Source: Chaenocephalus aceratus
Taxonomy: Eukaryota > Chordata > Actinopteri > Perciformes > Channichthyidae
Direction of reading: 5' to 3'
Assembly: GCA_023974075.1 (NCBI GenBank)
Contig: JAMFTG010000754.1
Span: 1 to 64,000 of the forward strand
DNA length: 64,000 bases
The notes under the pieces were generated by a model. The model had not been told where the DNA came from. It worked only from the letters and a program-made list of their open reading frames with translations, and made no database searches. The stretch's first letter is position 1. Each line of letters opens with the position of its first letter. The position numbers and the translations under genes were made by a program. Below, piece by piece: positions 23,247-34,487 of this stretch.

Positions 23247-25655
23247 GTCTCAGTGCACAGCTTCCACATCCACAGGACTCATGCCGCGGGGCTAAGTTGA
23301 AAGCACCAGGTGCACATGTACACCTTGGCATCAAAGAAGTCAAACACAGAGGTAGCAACACCAAAAGTGCCGTGTTAGTTTTTGGACAGACTTTGTAGAC
23401 TGGCAGCCACAGTCTGCTTCCTTGTTCTGCATACAAATCCACTCTGAGCAAGTATTTCTGACACAAATGGACATATTTTCGAAAAGGGGAAAACATGTGT
23501 AATTCTTTCCATTTTGACGCAGCATCGCGTCCACCATCTGTGTGCTTTTAAAGGACCTTAAAAACCATCCGTGCTCCACTTCATTTTGGCCGACCGTAAA
23601 CCAGAAAGCACTCAGAGCAGCAGATGAGAACATCCTGTTAGAGGTGTCACTCCAACACCGTGTGAGAGGCAGAAATGCCAGATTGCAAAAATACTGGAAG
23701 AGAAAGAAAAATGCCAGAAACGACACAGACGTCAAAGTCATCCGACAGAAGCTGAGACTCGGCAAGACCAGAGTACTTCTTAGCCGCGGGAGGGCAGTGA
23801 ATGCTGACATTGAGAAGTATTTATGAGCTCAAAAAAGAATAGAAGTAGAATGTGTGTGTTTTCTGCCGCCAGACCTCTGATACTGGACAAGTCGATGTTA
23901 TAACGTTTTAAGCATCTGATGAGAAAAGCTTGTATCTCAGATCTGACTAATGAAAGCGTTTGTTGGTCTCGATATCAAATGTGTCCGAAGTCAGAGGAAC
24001 AAAACACATACTTGTTGGGTCTGGACGTTTTAAAAAGAAGCTTGCAAACTTTAAAATGTGAACATACCAAATGTCCATAAGCTAGCGCAGCTAAAGCTAG
24101 GGATACAATGCGTAGTATTTTAAATATAAATCACTCCTACTCAGTAGCGTGGCGGGGGGTGTGGTGGTCAACCAGATGAGTTACCCGGTATCATTGAACA
24201 CACATTCGTATCATACAGACGCAGGACTTACACACGCCTGCTATCTAGCCGACAGGTCCGCACGCGCTCTCCAGCCCAAAACTCTAATAAGCATTCCTTC
24301 ACAACTTCATCAGGAGACCTTTAACGTGTTACGTCCGACTCGCTCCTTTGTCCCTCGCTGTACACAGCTCCAGTTTGGGCATCGGCCTGTCATCAGATTG
24401 TATTTTTGTTGCTGCTTTAGCGGAAGTTTAGTACAATTATTTTTGATGAAATACTCCAAATCTCCACCCTCCGTAATTGCACTCGCTTCAGCTGCTTGCT
24501 ACTTCCTAACGGCGGTGAGAGTGGTGCAGTGACGCTATCTATCTTCTATCGATTAGATTTTATGATTCGAAAATTATTAAAGTAGGGTAGACATGTGGAT
24601 ATTATCCGGCTGAACAGAACTTGCATTTATCTAAACAGGTTCGTTATCCACTGACCTTATTTCGAGCTATTTCCAAAATCCTATGGAGAAATCCCGTTGC
24701 TTTTCTGTCGAGGGAAAACCGAGCGCAGCTTACTTCCGGGTTTTAGGACGCGTCACTGCGCCTCTGGCTTCCCTAGGCATGGCCCTGACCAATCACAGGT
24801 TGGCAGGGGCATCACGTGAGCCTCGTCTGATCGGTCAATCCTCCGTTTTCTTTCACCAAAGGAAGCCAGTTTCGGCTGGCCTCCTCTCGCAGCAGAGTGC
24901 AATCTACTGTTTCACCATAACATCTAGAGGGGCGCTGTTTCACTCTTTGTAACATACTCAATGAGAATGGGGGGAGAGACGGGCCGGCAGCAACACACAA
25001 CAAAGAATTTCCGGAACTAAACGAAGTGTTTTTATTTATTTATTAAAATTATAACTACAATCCGAAAAAGAGAAAACGCCATTGATACAATGCTTCATAT
25101 AAAAGCGTCTAACTGAGGGAGAAAAGCCTTCTTACAGCTGCAATGAATTCTTCAATATTTCTAAATGATGTACCTTCTTCACAACAGAAAGTATGCATCG
25201 CCAGTCTCTGCCGCCACTCGCCTGCTTCTGACATTTCGGTAAAGGAGGTCAGGCCATGTCTCAGCAAATGAAACATTCAATCCCTAATATTACACCCTCT
25301 GCCAAGTTCAGTAGCGCTCTCCAAAGGCTCCAATAATGCTGCGGGTCGTTATTAGAAGAGACAGCCTCTGATCTTTCTGAGGACGAACCCAAATGTCAGT
25401 AGATATTGTGCTCATGTTTTTCTGCGCCAGCGTTCAGCGTTAAAGCCGCTCGGATGTGATTTATTTGATACTTTGACATTTTTAAGCTGCTCCGATAAAA
25501 TGAGGAATTGTAATAAAGGTTACCGAAGCTACTTTCATGGAAATGGAGGATAAGAGGAACCCTCAGTGAGTCTGGCGGAAACAAATAAACAACTACGATG
25601 CAAAATGCCAACAGAAAAATGCAGCAGATAAGGTGGTGAACTTAATTTGGCTGAT

Positions 25656-25659
<4 letters not shown>
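23247..25659. other. Unclassified sequence with weak open frames
   Basis: A plus-strand frame at 23542-23826 (rich in Lys and Arg) overlaps a minus-strand frame at 23340-23810. Neither shows a domain I can name. The 24130-24960 part has a repeat-like feel, but I could not find terminal repeats. Confidence 0.3.
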
Positions 25660-25700
<41 letters not shown>

Positions 25701-25795
25701 ACACCCACACACACATACATACACACACACACATACACATACACACACACACGTACACACGCACACACACCCACGTGCGTACACACACACACATA

Positions 25796-25832
<37 letters not shown>

Positions 25833-25969
25833 ACACACACAGACACACACACATACACCCACACACACACACGTACACACACACACACACCCACATACAC
25901 ACACACCCACACGTACACACACCCACACATACACACACACACCCACGCACACACACACACACACCACAT
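25660..25969. repeat. Long compound CA microsatellite
   Basis: About 310 bp of CACACA with frequent CATA, CCCA and CGTA interruptions. Open frames on both strands across it are artefacts of the repeat. Confidence 0.97.
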
Positions 25970-27001
25970 AAAAGTATTATTTGTGTTCTGCAGCGAGAGG
26001 CATTTACACGCATCAACTAGCGCGGCACGCCGCTGGTACGCGAGGTGAATCTGAAATAGACTCAAGCTTTTTCCGAAAGCATTCGACTTCCTCTCCGCTG
26101 GCGTTGACATAAAGCCGGATGCACTCGCCAAATAGTCGTCGAACGCATCCTGGTCCTCTTTCAGCGGCTTCCCGAAAACACACCTCCGTCCTCGTATCAC
26201 TCTTTCAAAGTCAATCGTTGGTTTGGTGGTAATGCATCACGGAGGAGGGGGAAAGGTGTCCGCGTGAAAGTAGGCCGTTGGGAAGACTGATGGATAGCAT
26301 TACGCCAAGCGGGCCATTATGAGAGAGCCGTGCATCATAAACAGACGACATAACGACCAGGAGGTGGTGTGGGAGTGGAGGGGAAGATGGGTACTCTGTA
26401 CGGCTACACTAAACGCGGCGTTAACGCGTTCCACTTATGATAATCAACGAGGCACTGAAGGGAGGCCGAGCCAGTCCACTACATGTGCTCTTAACCACCG
26501 AAACCAGTCCGTCAGTGCTCCTCTGCTTTGTCTCGTTTACTCTTACAGAAACACAATGCTCTTCCTCCGGCTTTGCAGCGGCAGTTAGAAAGCGCCGGAG
26601 CGTCTCGGTCACCGTGATATATGTTGATGACACCGACTTCAAGCACCTACAGTCCCGAAAACTCCGTCCGCGGTGACCTTAGTCATAACCCGGTTGCACG
26701 CCGCTGGTTCCCATAGATACCATCATTCATCACAAAGCACCCCGCTCAGATTGGCCGTCTGACAGTGACTTCCACATCACAAATTAGCGAGTCAACAACT
26801 GCATACGTACGGAAATATACAAGCTATAATTATCAGCAGGGAGCGAAGGAAGGTTATTAATCACATCAATGGGTCGTTGAAGGGACCGTCCCATTACCTC
26901 AAGGGCTAGGAGTCTTCACGAGGGTTAGGAGTCTTCACGAGGTGCCCTAAGCCCGATACACTATCTCGACGTCCCACTTTTAAGATTCTCTGCAGGGGCA
27001 T
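25970..27001. other. Unique sequence, nothing firmly recognised
   Basis: A minus-strand frame at about 26215-25980 reads FERVIRGRRCVFGKPLKED and onward, but it has no family match I can name and runs into the microsatellite. A near-duplicate TAGGAGTCTTCACGAGG pair lies at about 26907-26942. Confidence 0.35.
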
Positions 27002-28875
27002 GCACCAACTTCAATGCTGAGATGGTTGAAGTACACACATCCTTTCCTCAAGTAGAAGTACAGACATCCTTTCCTCAAGTAGAAGTACACACATCCTTTA
27101 CTCAAGTAGAAGTACACACATCCTTTCCTCAAGTAGAAGTACACACATCCTTTACTCAAGTAGAAGAACAGATACTCCTGTTTAAAAATACTAAAGTAGA
27201 AGTACTGACTAAACTTCTTTACTCAAGTCAAAGTAAAGAACTTTGAAATGTAAGAAGTAGAAAGTACAGGTATTTGAGTTCAACATGTGAGAAGTAGAAA
27301 GTACAGGTATTTGGGTTCAACATGTAAGAAGTAGAAAGTACAGGTATTTGAGTTCAACATGTAAGAAGCAGAAAGTACAGGTATTTGAGATCAACATGTA
27401 AGAAGTAGAAAGTACAGGTATTTGTGTTCAACATGTAAGAAGTAGAAAGTACAGGTATTTGAGTTCAACATGTAAGAAGCAGAAAGTACAGGTATTTGAG
27501 ATCAACATGTAAGAAGTAGAAAGTACAGGTATTTGGGTTCAACATGTAAGAAGTAGAAAGTACAGGTATTTCAGTTCAACATGTGAGAAGTAGAAAGTAC
27601 AGGTATTTGAGTTCAACATGTAAGAAGTAGAAAGTACAGGTATTTGAGTTCAACATGTAAGAAGTAGAAAGTACAGGTATTTGGGTTCAACATGTAAGAA
27701 GTAGAAAGTACAGGTATTTGTGTTCAACATGAGAGAAGTAGAAAGTACAGGTATTTGTGTTCAACATGTAAGAAGTAGAAAGTACAAGTATTTGGGTTCA
27801 ACATGTAAGAAGTAGAAAGTACAGGTATTTGGGTTCAACATGTAAGAAGTAGAAAGTACAGGTATTTGAGTTCAACATGTGAGAAGTAGAAAGTACAGGT
27901 ATTTGTGTTCAACATGAGAGAAGTAGAAAGTACAGGTATTTGAGTTCAACATGAGAGAAGTAGAAAGTACAGGTATTTGAGTTCAACATGTAAGAAGTAG
28001 AAAGTACAGGTATTTGAGTTCAACATGTAAGAAGTAGAAAGTACAGGTATTTGAGTTCAACATGTAAGAAGTAGAAAGTACAGGTATTTGAGTTCAACAT
28101 GAGAGAAGTAGAAAGTACAGGTATTTGAGTTCAACATGTAAGAAGTAGAAAGTACAGGTATTTGAGTTCAACATGTAAGAAGTAGAAAGTACAGGTATTT
28201 GTGTTCAACATGTAAGAAGTAGAAAGTACAGGTATTTGTGTTCAACATGTAAGAAGTAGAAAGTACAGGTATTTGAGTTCAACATGTGAGAAGTAGAAAG
28301 TACAGGTATTTGAGTTCAACATGTGAGAAGTAGAAAGTACAGGTATTTGAGTTCAACATGTGAGAAGTAGAAAGTACAGGTATTTGAGTTCAACATGTGA
28401 GAAGTAGAAAGTACAGGTATTTGAGTTCAACATGTGAGAAGTAGAAAGTACAGGTATTTGAGTTCAACATGTGAGAAGTAGAAAGTACAGGTATTTGAGT
28501 TCAACATGTGAGAAGTAGAAAGTACAGGTATTTGAGTTCAACATGTAAGAAGTAGAAAGTACAGGTATTTGAGTTCAACATGTAAGAAGTAGAAAGTACA
28601 GGTATTTGAGTTCAACATGTAAGAAGTAGAAAGTACAGGTATTTGAGTTCAACATGTAAGAAGTAGAAAGTACAGGTATTTGTATTCAACATGTAAGAAG
28701 TAGAAAGTACAGGTATTTGTATTCAACATGTGAGAAGTAGAAAGTACAGGTATTTGTGTTCATAATGTAAAAGTAAAAAGTGGTCAGAAAAATAAGTAGT
28801 GGAGTAAAGTACTGATACCAATTTTTTTTTACTTAAGTACAGTAACGAAGTATTTGTACTCCACTATTAAATACT
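27002..28875 (+). mobile_element. Non-autonomous element expanded by a 37-bp array
   Basis: A left block (about 27020-27246) has CCTTTCCTCAAGTAGAAGTA repeats and ACTTCTTTACTCAAGTCAAA. It is followed by the array and then a right block ending AGTATTTGTACTCCACTA (about 28771-28870). The reverse complement of the left block recurs at 57172-57300 next to an inverted 37-bp array, so the unit is dispersed and mobile. The superfamily is not determined. Confidence 0.65.
27247..28768 (+). repeat. 37-bp minisatellite, about 41 copies
   Basis: The unit is about ATGTAAGAAGTAGAAAGTAC plus AGGTATTTGAGTTCAAC. Variation is almost confined to three sites: TAAG/TGAG/GAG after ATG, GAGTT/GTGTT/GGGTT, and AGTAG/AGCAG. 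Copy length is nearly constant. Confidence 0.97.
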
Positions 28876-28885
28876 GAAAACTTGA

Positions 28886-29008
28886 AGCTGGGTTAGAAGC
28901 TGAGGTGGGAGCTGGGGTGGAAGCTGAGGTGGAAGCTGGGGTGGTTGGGTATAAGCTGGGGTATAAGCTGGGGTAGAAGCTGGGGTATAAACTGGGGTAT
29001 AAGCATAT
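28886..29008 (+). repeat. 12-bp minisatellite, short array
   Basis: Degenerate repeats of AAGCTGGGGTGG and AAGCTGGGGTAT. The same motif forms a purer array at 30330-30619. Confidence 0.85.
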
Positions 29009-29961
29009 CATGTCTTCATAAATGAATGAGTAATCAGGGACTGTGTAACCAAAGGGCTTCAGACCTCGTCAGACAGCATCATCTTTTATTCTGAAGTGTT
29101 CCAGAAGCAGTCAAAGTACACACTTCTTTCTGGTTTGTTTTTCACTGCATTTGAGGTGTCTGTCAATCAAAGCTGCACCCTAGAAAAAGAGACATTTACG
29201 ACTAAAACAACTTCATATCCGCTTCGGAAATGGCGGAGCAAAAGCCAAATTACTTCAATTAATACTTGATGTAATCTAATGAGAAAACACTAAGAAGGAG
29301 GCCGTTACTAAAGTACTTCAGCTCCACGTCCTCTGTGAGCTTTTAAAACGAGTCACCGTTGGTCTTTCCTTAAAGTCCAATACTGAACGCAGCAGAGTGT
29401 ATTCCTCACGTTCTGTCGTCTTGCAGTCACGGCCAATCGTTCCTCGTTGAAAGAAATGTCAGAACGTGCGTCCGGCTGCCAGTCGCCTATATTTTGTGCC
29501 AATATTCGATATTTGTCTCCGACTTCACACCTTTGACGGTTTCTCGTGGCTTCTTGGCGGCACGGAGGAGGAGGGAGCTGAACTAGTTAAAGTGGGATCG
29601 ATGAGCTCTCTTGACGGCGACTCGCGTCCCGGCTGTTCTGCGGCGGGACAAACGGTGGAATACTTTAGCGAGTTTAAAAACTAATTTACTAAAACATCAT
29701 TAGACGCGAAACCCGTCAGAAACGACTCGCTTTATCTGAATCAAAAGCATCCTTTTATGAAGAGACGCCGCCTCCACGTGACAACGATCGACTGTGAACG
29801 GTGTTCAGATATAAACACGTCTGAGAGCGATATAGAAAGGTCCAGGATCCAGGTCACAGTGCTATGAAGTAAGTGATATATGAAGCAAGGAATATCTCAT
29901 GCTGTGCAATTAAGATTCATTAGGATGCGGTTAAAGTCGCTTAGGCTTAAAAAAGGGGCGG
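29009..29961. other. Unique sequence, nothing recognised
   Basis: The frame at 29466-29684 has no recognisable domain. Confidence 0.45.
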
Positions 29962-30241
29962 TGGGGGCGAAGTCGATAGGGACATGGCTTGGCAACTGGA
30001 AGGTCACCGGTTCAAGTCCCGGCAAAGTCGATAGGGACTTGGCTTGGCAACTGGAAGGTCACCGGTTCAAGTCCCGGCAAAGTCGATAGGGACTTGGCTT
30101 GGCAACTGGAAGGTCACCAGTTCAAGTCCTGGCAAGACCAAGTGCTACCGAGGTGTCCCTGAGCAAGGCACCGTTCCCCACACTGCTCCTAACACTAGGA
30201 CGGGTCGAATGCAGAGAATCAAATCAAATAAAAAAAAAACA
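29962..30241 (+). repeat. tRNA-derived SINE with triplicated head
   Basis: The head holds A-box-like TAGGGACTTGGCTTGGCAAC and B-box GGTTCAAGTCC. The body has GAGCAAGGCACCGTTCCCC, and the end is AATCAAATAAAAAAAAAAC. The tRNA-like head is present three times in tandem before a single body. Confidence 0.85.
29972..30136 (+). repeat. Three 55-bp tandem copies of the SINE promoter head
   Basis: Units start at 29972, 30027 and 30082, each GTCGATAGGGAC... to ...AAGTCCCGGCAAA. Each unit keeps both A-box-like and B-box motifs. The third has two substitutions (CCAGTTC, TCCTGG). Confidence 0.95.
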
Positions 30242-30329
30242 TCTTTGGACGATTAGCCTTTACCTTTATCTGATCTTATTTAGGTCTAAAAGTTGTGTTT
30301 CAACGGAGGAACAAATAAAGAAACTGGTA

Positions 30330-30619
30330 AGCTGAGGTGGAAGCTGGGGTGGGAGCTGGGGTGGGAGCTGGGGTGGAAGCTGTGGTGGGAGCTGGGGTGG
30401 AAGCTGTGGTGGAAGCTGGGGTGAAAGCTGGGGTGGAAGCTGGGGTGGAAGCTGTGGTGGACCTGGGGTGGGAGCTGTGGTGGGAGCTGGGGTGGAAGCT
30501 GGGGTGGAAGCTGTGGTGGTGGTGGGGTGGGAGCTGGGGTGGAAGCTGGGGTGGAAGCTGGGGTGGAAGCTGTGGTGGTGGTGGTGGGGTGGGAGCTGGG
30601 GTGGAAGCTGGGGTGGAAT
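30330..30619 (+). repeat. 12-bp minisatellite (GCTGGGGTGGAA)
   Basis: About 24 units with GAA/GGA and GGGG/GTGG variants and two (GTG)n slips. The unit length is a multiple of three, which keeps frames open on both strands. Confidence 0.95.
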
Positions 30620-31941
30620 AATATCATCAATAATATATCGTTACAGTGACATTAGAGAAGATATTGGATTAGATGTATTATATTTTAATGCTGTAATACG
30701 GCATTTTAAGTTAAGTTATAACATGTTCTGAACACAGACCGTGCTAGCTGTTCTGGTAATTGCCAATTAGTCGTTAAAACACCATTAATGTATCAATTAA
30801 TGTCGTAAATATGTTGTGGAAGCATCTACCATCTTATCTTATCTACCATCTACCATCTTATCTTATCTTAATGTATAAGTTGATTTACTTCAATCTACTG
30901 TACAATATTACAAGAAATATACTGCATAAAGCAAACTATATACTTTATTTGATCTAAAATATTGACGTTTCTACAACGCCCATTGTGTATTTTGTGAATG
31001 AAGCGCCATCTCATGGTTCAATCCTGTAATTGAACAAATAGGGAAATTGGGCGACGCCCTCTAGCAATTTGGCAACACCCCCAGCCACTGGCATCCGCTG
31101 GGCTTTTGACTGGGACACACCCACTTGAGTCTGATCTGGAGTGCTACATCTGTATAGCCAACCGCACGATATGGGTAGAGGTATTTGTTCATCAAAGACG
31201 TCTCTTCCACTACTCCCAGCTCTGTGGCAGTGCAAGTATTGTTCTGAGAGAAATGATATCTGTGTTAATGCCTCGGGGGTTTGGTCACTTTCTGAATTAC
31301 ACGAATGTGAAGCGGCGTGCTCCCACATTTGGATTTAAACACCGGGTACCAGCAGCACCGCCCTTCACCAAAACACTTTCATTCGATACACACGTCGTCC
31401 GTGTGGCCTATCCTGGGATTTGATTGAAATGGCTTTGGCATCAGATTGGCAATTACAACGAGTGTGTGGTGATTACAGAGATGGCTTTCAGAATGACCAT
31501 CGCTGAATGCGCCGTCACTCTGGAACATCTCATTAACCAATCAGGGAGCAATGTTCGCCTCTCGACTCCAATGTTGTGGGTAAAGAGTTTTCTCAGCATA
31601 AAAGCTCGTATTGTATCAGGCATCACTTCACATTTTAAATACAGAATATATGCTTATTTCTCCATCAAGTGTTTGGTCTCTTTTGTGCAGACTATACCGA
31701 GCCTCACTCGCTGAAATACTTATAAGGGATTACATGGCATTTTCTCCAAAGATAATTTAGTCTTTTCCTTTTCTTTAAATATTGTAAAAAGTGTTTTTAT
31801 TGTTCAACTTTGTTGCGTCCCCACTAAGGTCTACGGGACCTGGAGACGATAACACACAACAACCAATATCATTAGGGACTCAGCGTAACTGTAAGTGTAT
31901 TCCTTTTACAACAAGGAACTGACCATTAATGTTCTTTGAGT
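30620..31941. other. Unclassified sequence
   Basis: A TCTTATCTACCATC slip lies near 30827-30870. The 31010-31720 part looks like a possible decayed repeat, but no terminus or domain could be fixed. Confidence 0.35.
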
Positions 31942-32043
31942 GAGGAGGAGGAGGAGGAGGAGGAGGAGGAGGAGGAGGAGGAGGAGGAGGAGGAGGAGGA
32001 GGAGGAGGAGGAGGAGGAGGAGGAGGAGGAGGAGGAGGAGGAG
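31942..32043. repeat. (AGG)n microsatellite
   Basis: A pure 102-bp AGG tract. Poly-Arg, poly-Pro, poly-Ser and poly-Leu frames across it are artefacts. Confidence 0.98.
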
Positions 32044-32345
32044 ACGACAAAGGAGATTGTGCCAAACAAAAGAAATAAGTAAAACACAACCAGGCCCGTC
32101 TCGACATCTATCCTCTGAAACAAAACCCCTCACTAACTGAACTTACTGAGAGCTGGACAAAACAAAATGCAGGGGTGGCAGCAATCCACTAACCTCGTGT
32201 GTCTAACGGTAGTTACCTCCGTGATGAGAATGTGAAGGGTACCCCAGACTTACCTAACTCCCCCACCTCCCAACACACACACTTTCACAAAGGTCAGGGA
32301 ACAGAGTCCACAGTAGAATCAGCAACTAAACGAAACAGTCAGACG
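32044..32345. other. Unique sequence, nothing recognised
   Basis: No feature was recognised. Confidence 0.4.
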
Positions 32346-32735
32346 CAGGGGCCGTTTCTCCATGTCGAGGAAGGATGCTCCAGAGCCACTATTTCAAGCA
32401 TGCTACGTCATCGAGTGCCGCCAAAGGGACTATTGCCAATGTCCAGCATATTTGGAATTCTACCGAGCCCGGCGTACTTCGTTTGGGAGAAACTTCGAGG
32501 CTGCACATGTGTAGACTCCGCGGTCTTAAAATCCCCACAATGCTTTGCGCACGGACCAATTTCCCCAAATCTGTGGCGGAAGATGTAAGGCGGGGCCTCT
32601 CACATGACGCACACTTGCTCGCCTGTTCCACTCTTCGTTTCCAAATGCTAGGAAGTATTCTTGCCTCGCTTCTGAAGCAAGACGCTCGGAAGACATGTGC
32701 TACCAAGCAAGCGTCCTCGACATTGAGAAACACCC
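32346..32735. mobile_element. MITE with GTTTCTC(A/C)ATGTCGAGG ends
   Basis: The left end is CAGGGGCCGTTTCTCCATG followed by TCGAGGA. The right end, read inversely, is GGGTGTTTCTCAATGTCGAGG. These imperfect inverted ends of about 25 bp delimit a 390-bp element that I recognise as a common fish repeat. The right end abuts the next repeat directly, so no TSD can be scored. Confidence 0.7.
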
Positions 32736-33195
32736 AGGGGGTGCGTTTCACTTTGGTTAAATTGATTCCTTGCGTCCCTCGCTTGCGTCGTTTCCCTGCG
32801 ACTAGTCCCTCCCACCAAGGAAGCAAGGAGAGACGCAAGGAAACCACGAGAAGCAGGGAAATGAGTTTTCAGAGCAATGGGACGTCGTTTCCTCCGGAGC
32901 GTCACGGGAAGCGACGTCCGTTTGTGATGACGCCGCACAGCTGATCGTCTGACAGCAGCCAGATCAGTGAATGCGCTGCATCGTCCAATCAGTGAGCGGT
33001 ACGCAGTAAGGGGGCGGGGCGAGTGTCTGAGGATTTCACCGGAGGATGGTCTGGTAGCTCCTCGATCCTCGCTCCTCGATCCTCTGGCACAAATAAGGCC
33101 ACCGGGACGCTACTCAAGATGGCGCAGACAAATGAACTTCCGGTGAGACCGAGCCCGAGGAGCGAGGACATGAGAAATAGCCGAAGTGAGACGCA
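32735..33195 (+). repeat. Unclassified interspersed repeat, copy 2
   Basis: It matches the inverse of 17697-18116 along most of its length. It has about 40 bp extra near 32790-32830 (CGTTTCCCTGCGACTAGTCC region) and a duplicated CCTCGATCCTCG. Confidence 0.85.
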
Positions 33196-34482
33196 GCCAG
33201 GGAGGAGAGAGGAAAGCAGGAGGGAAGGACAACAACACGAGTACAGCCTGCCTGGCACGTAACGAACTTGAGCCACGAGTCACATCCAATCTTTGCCAAA
33301 GTGTCTCCCACGGAAAATGTAAAATGTGACGATCTCTTTAATGTTCCAGAGGGGAACAAATGAGAGATGAAAGCGTCTGTCTTCAAACGACCAGTTAAAA
33401 TCAGAAGGGAGAGAAAATCAATTATCTCTGGAGGCTGAGCAAAGTGGTAAAAACCCAATCGAGGGTTGAAGAAAGTGACAAAGGAAATGTGTGTTCCACT
33501 TTCTTTCTTGCCGTTTCTGTTGTTCCACGTTTCCCCACTCACACAGCGACCACGAGGACGCTGATTTAACCCAAACCGCACGGACAGAAGGAACTTAAAG
33601 CTCGACGTACCAGGACTAAAACGTGGATTTTAAATTGTGCAAAGCTTTGTTACATGTGCACACTTAAAAGTCTCTCCTCATCAAACTCGTGCTCTCCCCT
33701 GCCGCGTGCACAGACGTGAAAGCCGTGCGCCGCGCTGATTGGAAACCGAATAATATCATCGGTTTAATGAGCTGTTATTATTCGTGACGAGTCGTTGAAC
33801 ACGAGCAGCAGAAACCATGGGAAGACGGGCGTGTCTGCAGGTTCACGCAGAACAGCTATTTACAGTGAAGGGAACCTCAAAACGAAACGGGTCAGCAGGC
33901 GACAATAAAGGAGTTAATCGTGCCAAGAAGTATGTTGTATTTTAATATATGTCACATGGTATTAAAGGGGACTTGAAGCTAGAGAATGAGATCAGGAGGA
34001 ACATGTGCACTTGGTTAATAAATCAAGTGAGAAGTCGGGTCATTTTCTCATAGACTTCCATTCAATTCGACTCGTTAATCCCCCTGCTGGCCATGTTAAA
34101 GAATGCACCTTAAAGTTCCCTTTGTGGACCTGGAGTTTGCCTCTTGCATAGATGGATAAGAATAAGTGCATTCAGGCATCACTGCATCAGGTGCACCAAA
34201 TTAACGTGTGTACGATTAATTTCCACTCACGGCAGAAGTTTAAAATAAAGTTTAGAATGCGGTTTGACGCGAGTCCTTTAGCGCTAACGGTACACGTCCG
34301 ACAGACCTCTATTCTGGGGTCCTTTTCATTTGATTCACCAGGTAAAGTCTCTTTTAATACGAACCTCACGAAGACAGGAGTCTTTACGGAGAAGTAAAGG
34401 CCGTTATTCACTGTTTTTATCATAAGACACATTTAGAAAGACCGATAGGCTCCTAATCAAAATACAGAGTATTACAAACAAC
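33196..34482. other. Unique sequence, nothing recognised
   Basis: Open frames at 33114-33581 and 34152-34432 have no domain I recognise. Confidence 0.45.
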
Positions 34483-34487
34483 CAGAG

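Noticed and set aside
23340..23826. Overlapping frames of 156 and 94 codons on opposite strands
   Set aside because: No domain, no splice or start context and no transposon ends could be identified, so I do not claim a gene.
25535..26200. 221-codon minus-strand frame, beginning with a globular-looking segment
   Set aside because: About 100 codons are microsatellite; the remaining part has an in-frame stop just upstream and no recognisable family. It was kept only as a remark.
27247..28768. Regular 37-bp periodicity resembling a CRISPR array
   Set aside because: There are no unique spacers; the whole unit repeats, and the host is a vertebrate.
29972..30136. Three tandem tRNA genes
   Set aside because: Each unit has A- and B-box motifs but no foldable cloverleaf, and they lead into a SINE body and A-rich tail.
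32375..32944. 189-codon plus-strand frame
   Set aside because: It spans the junction of two non-coding repeats with inverted ends and has no domain.
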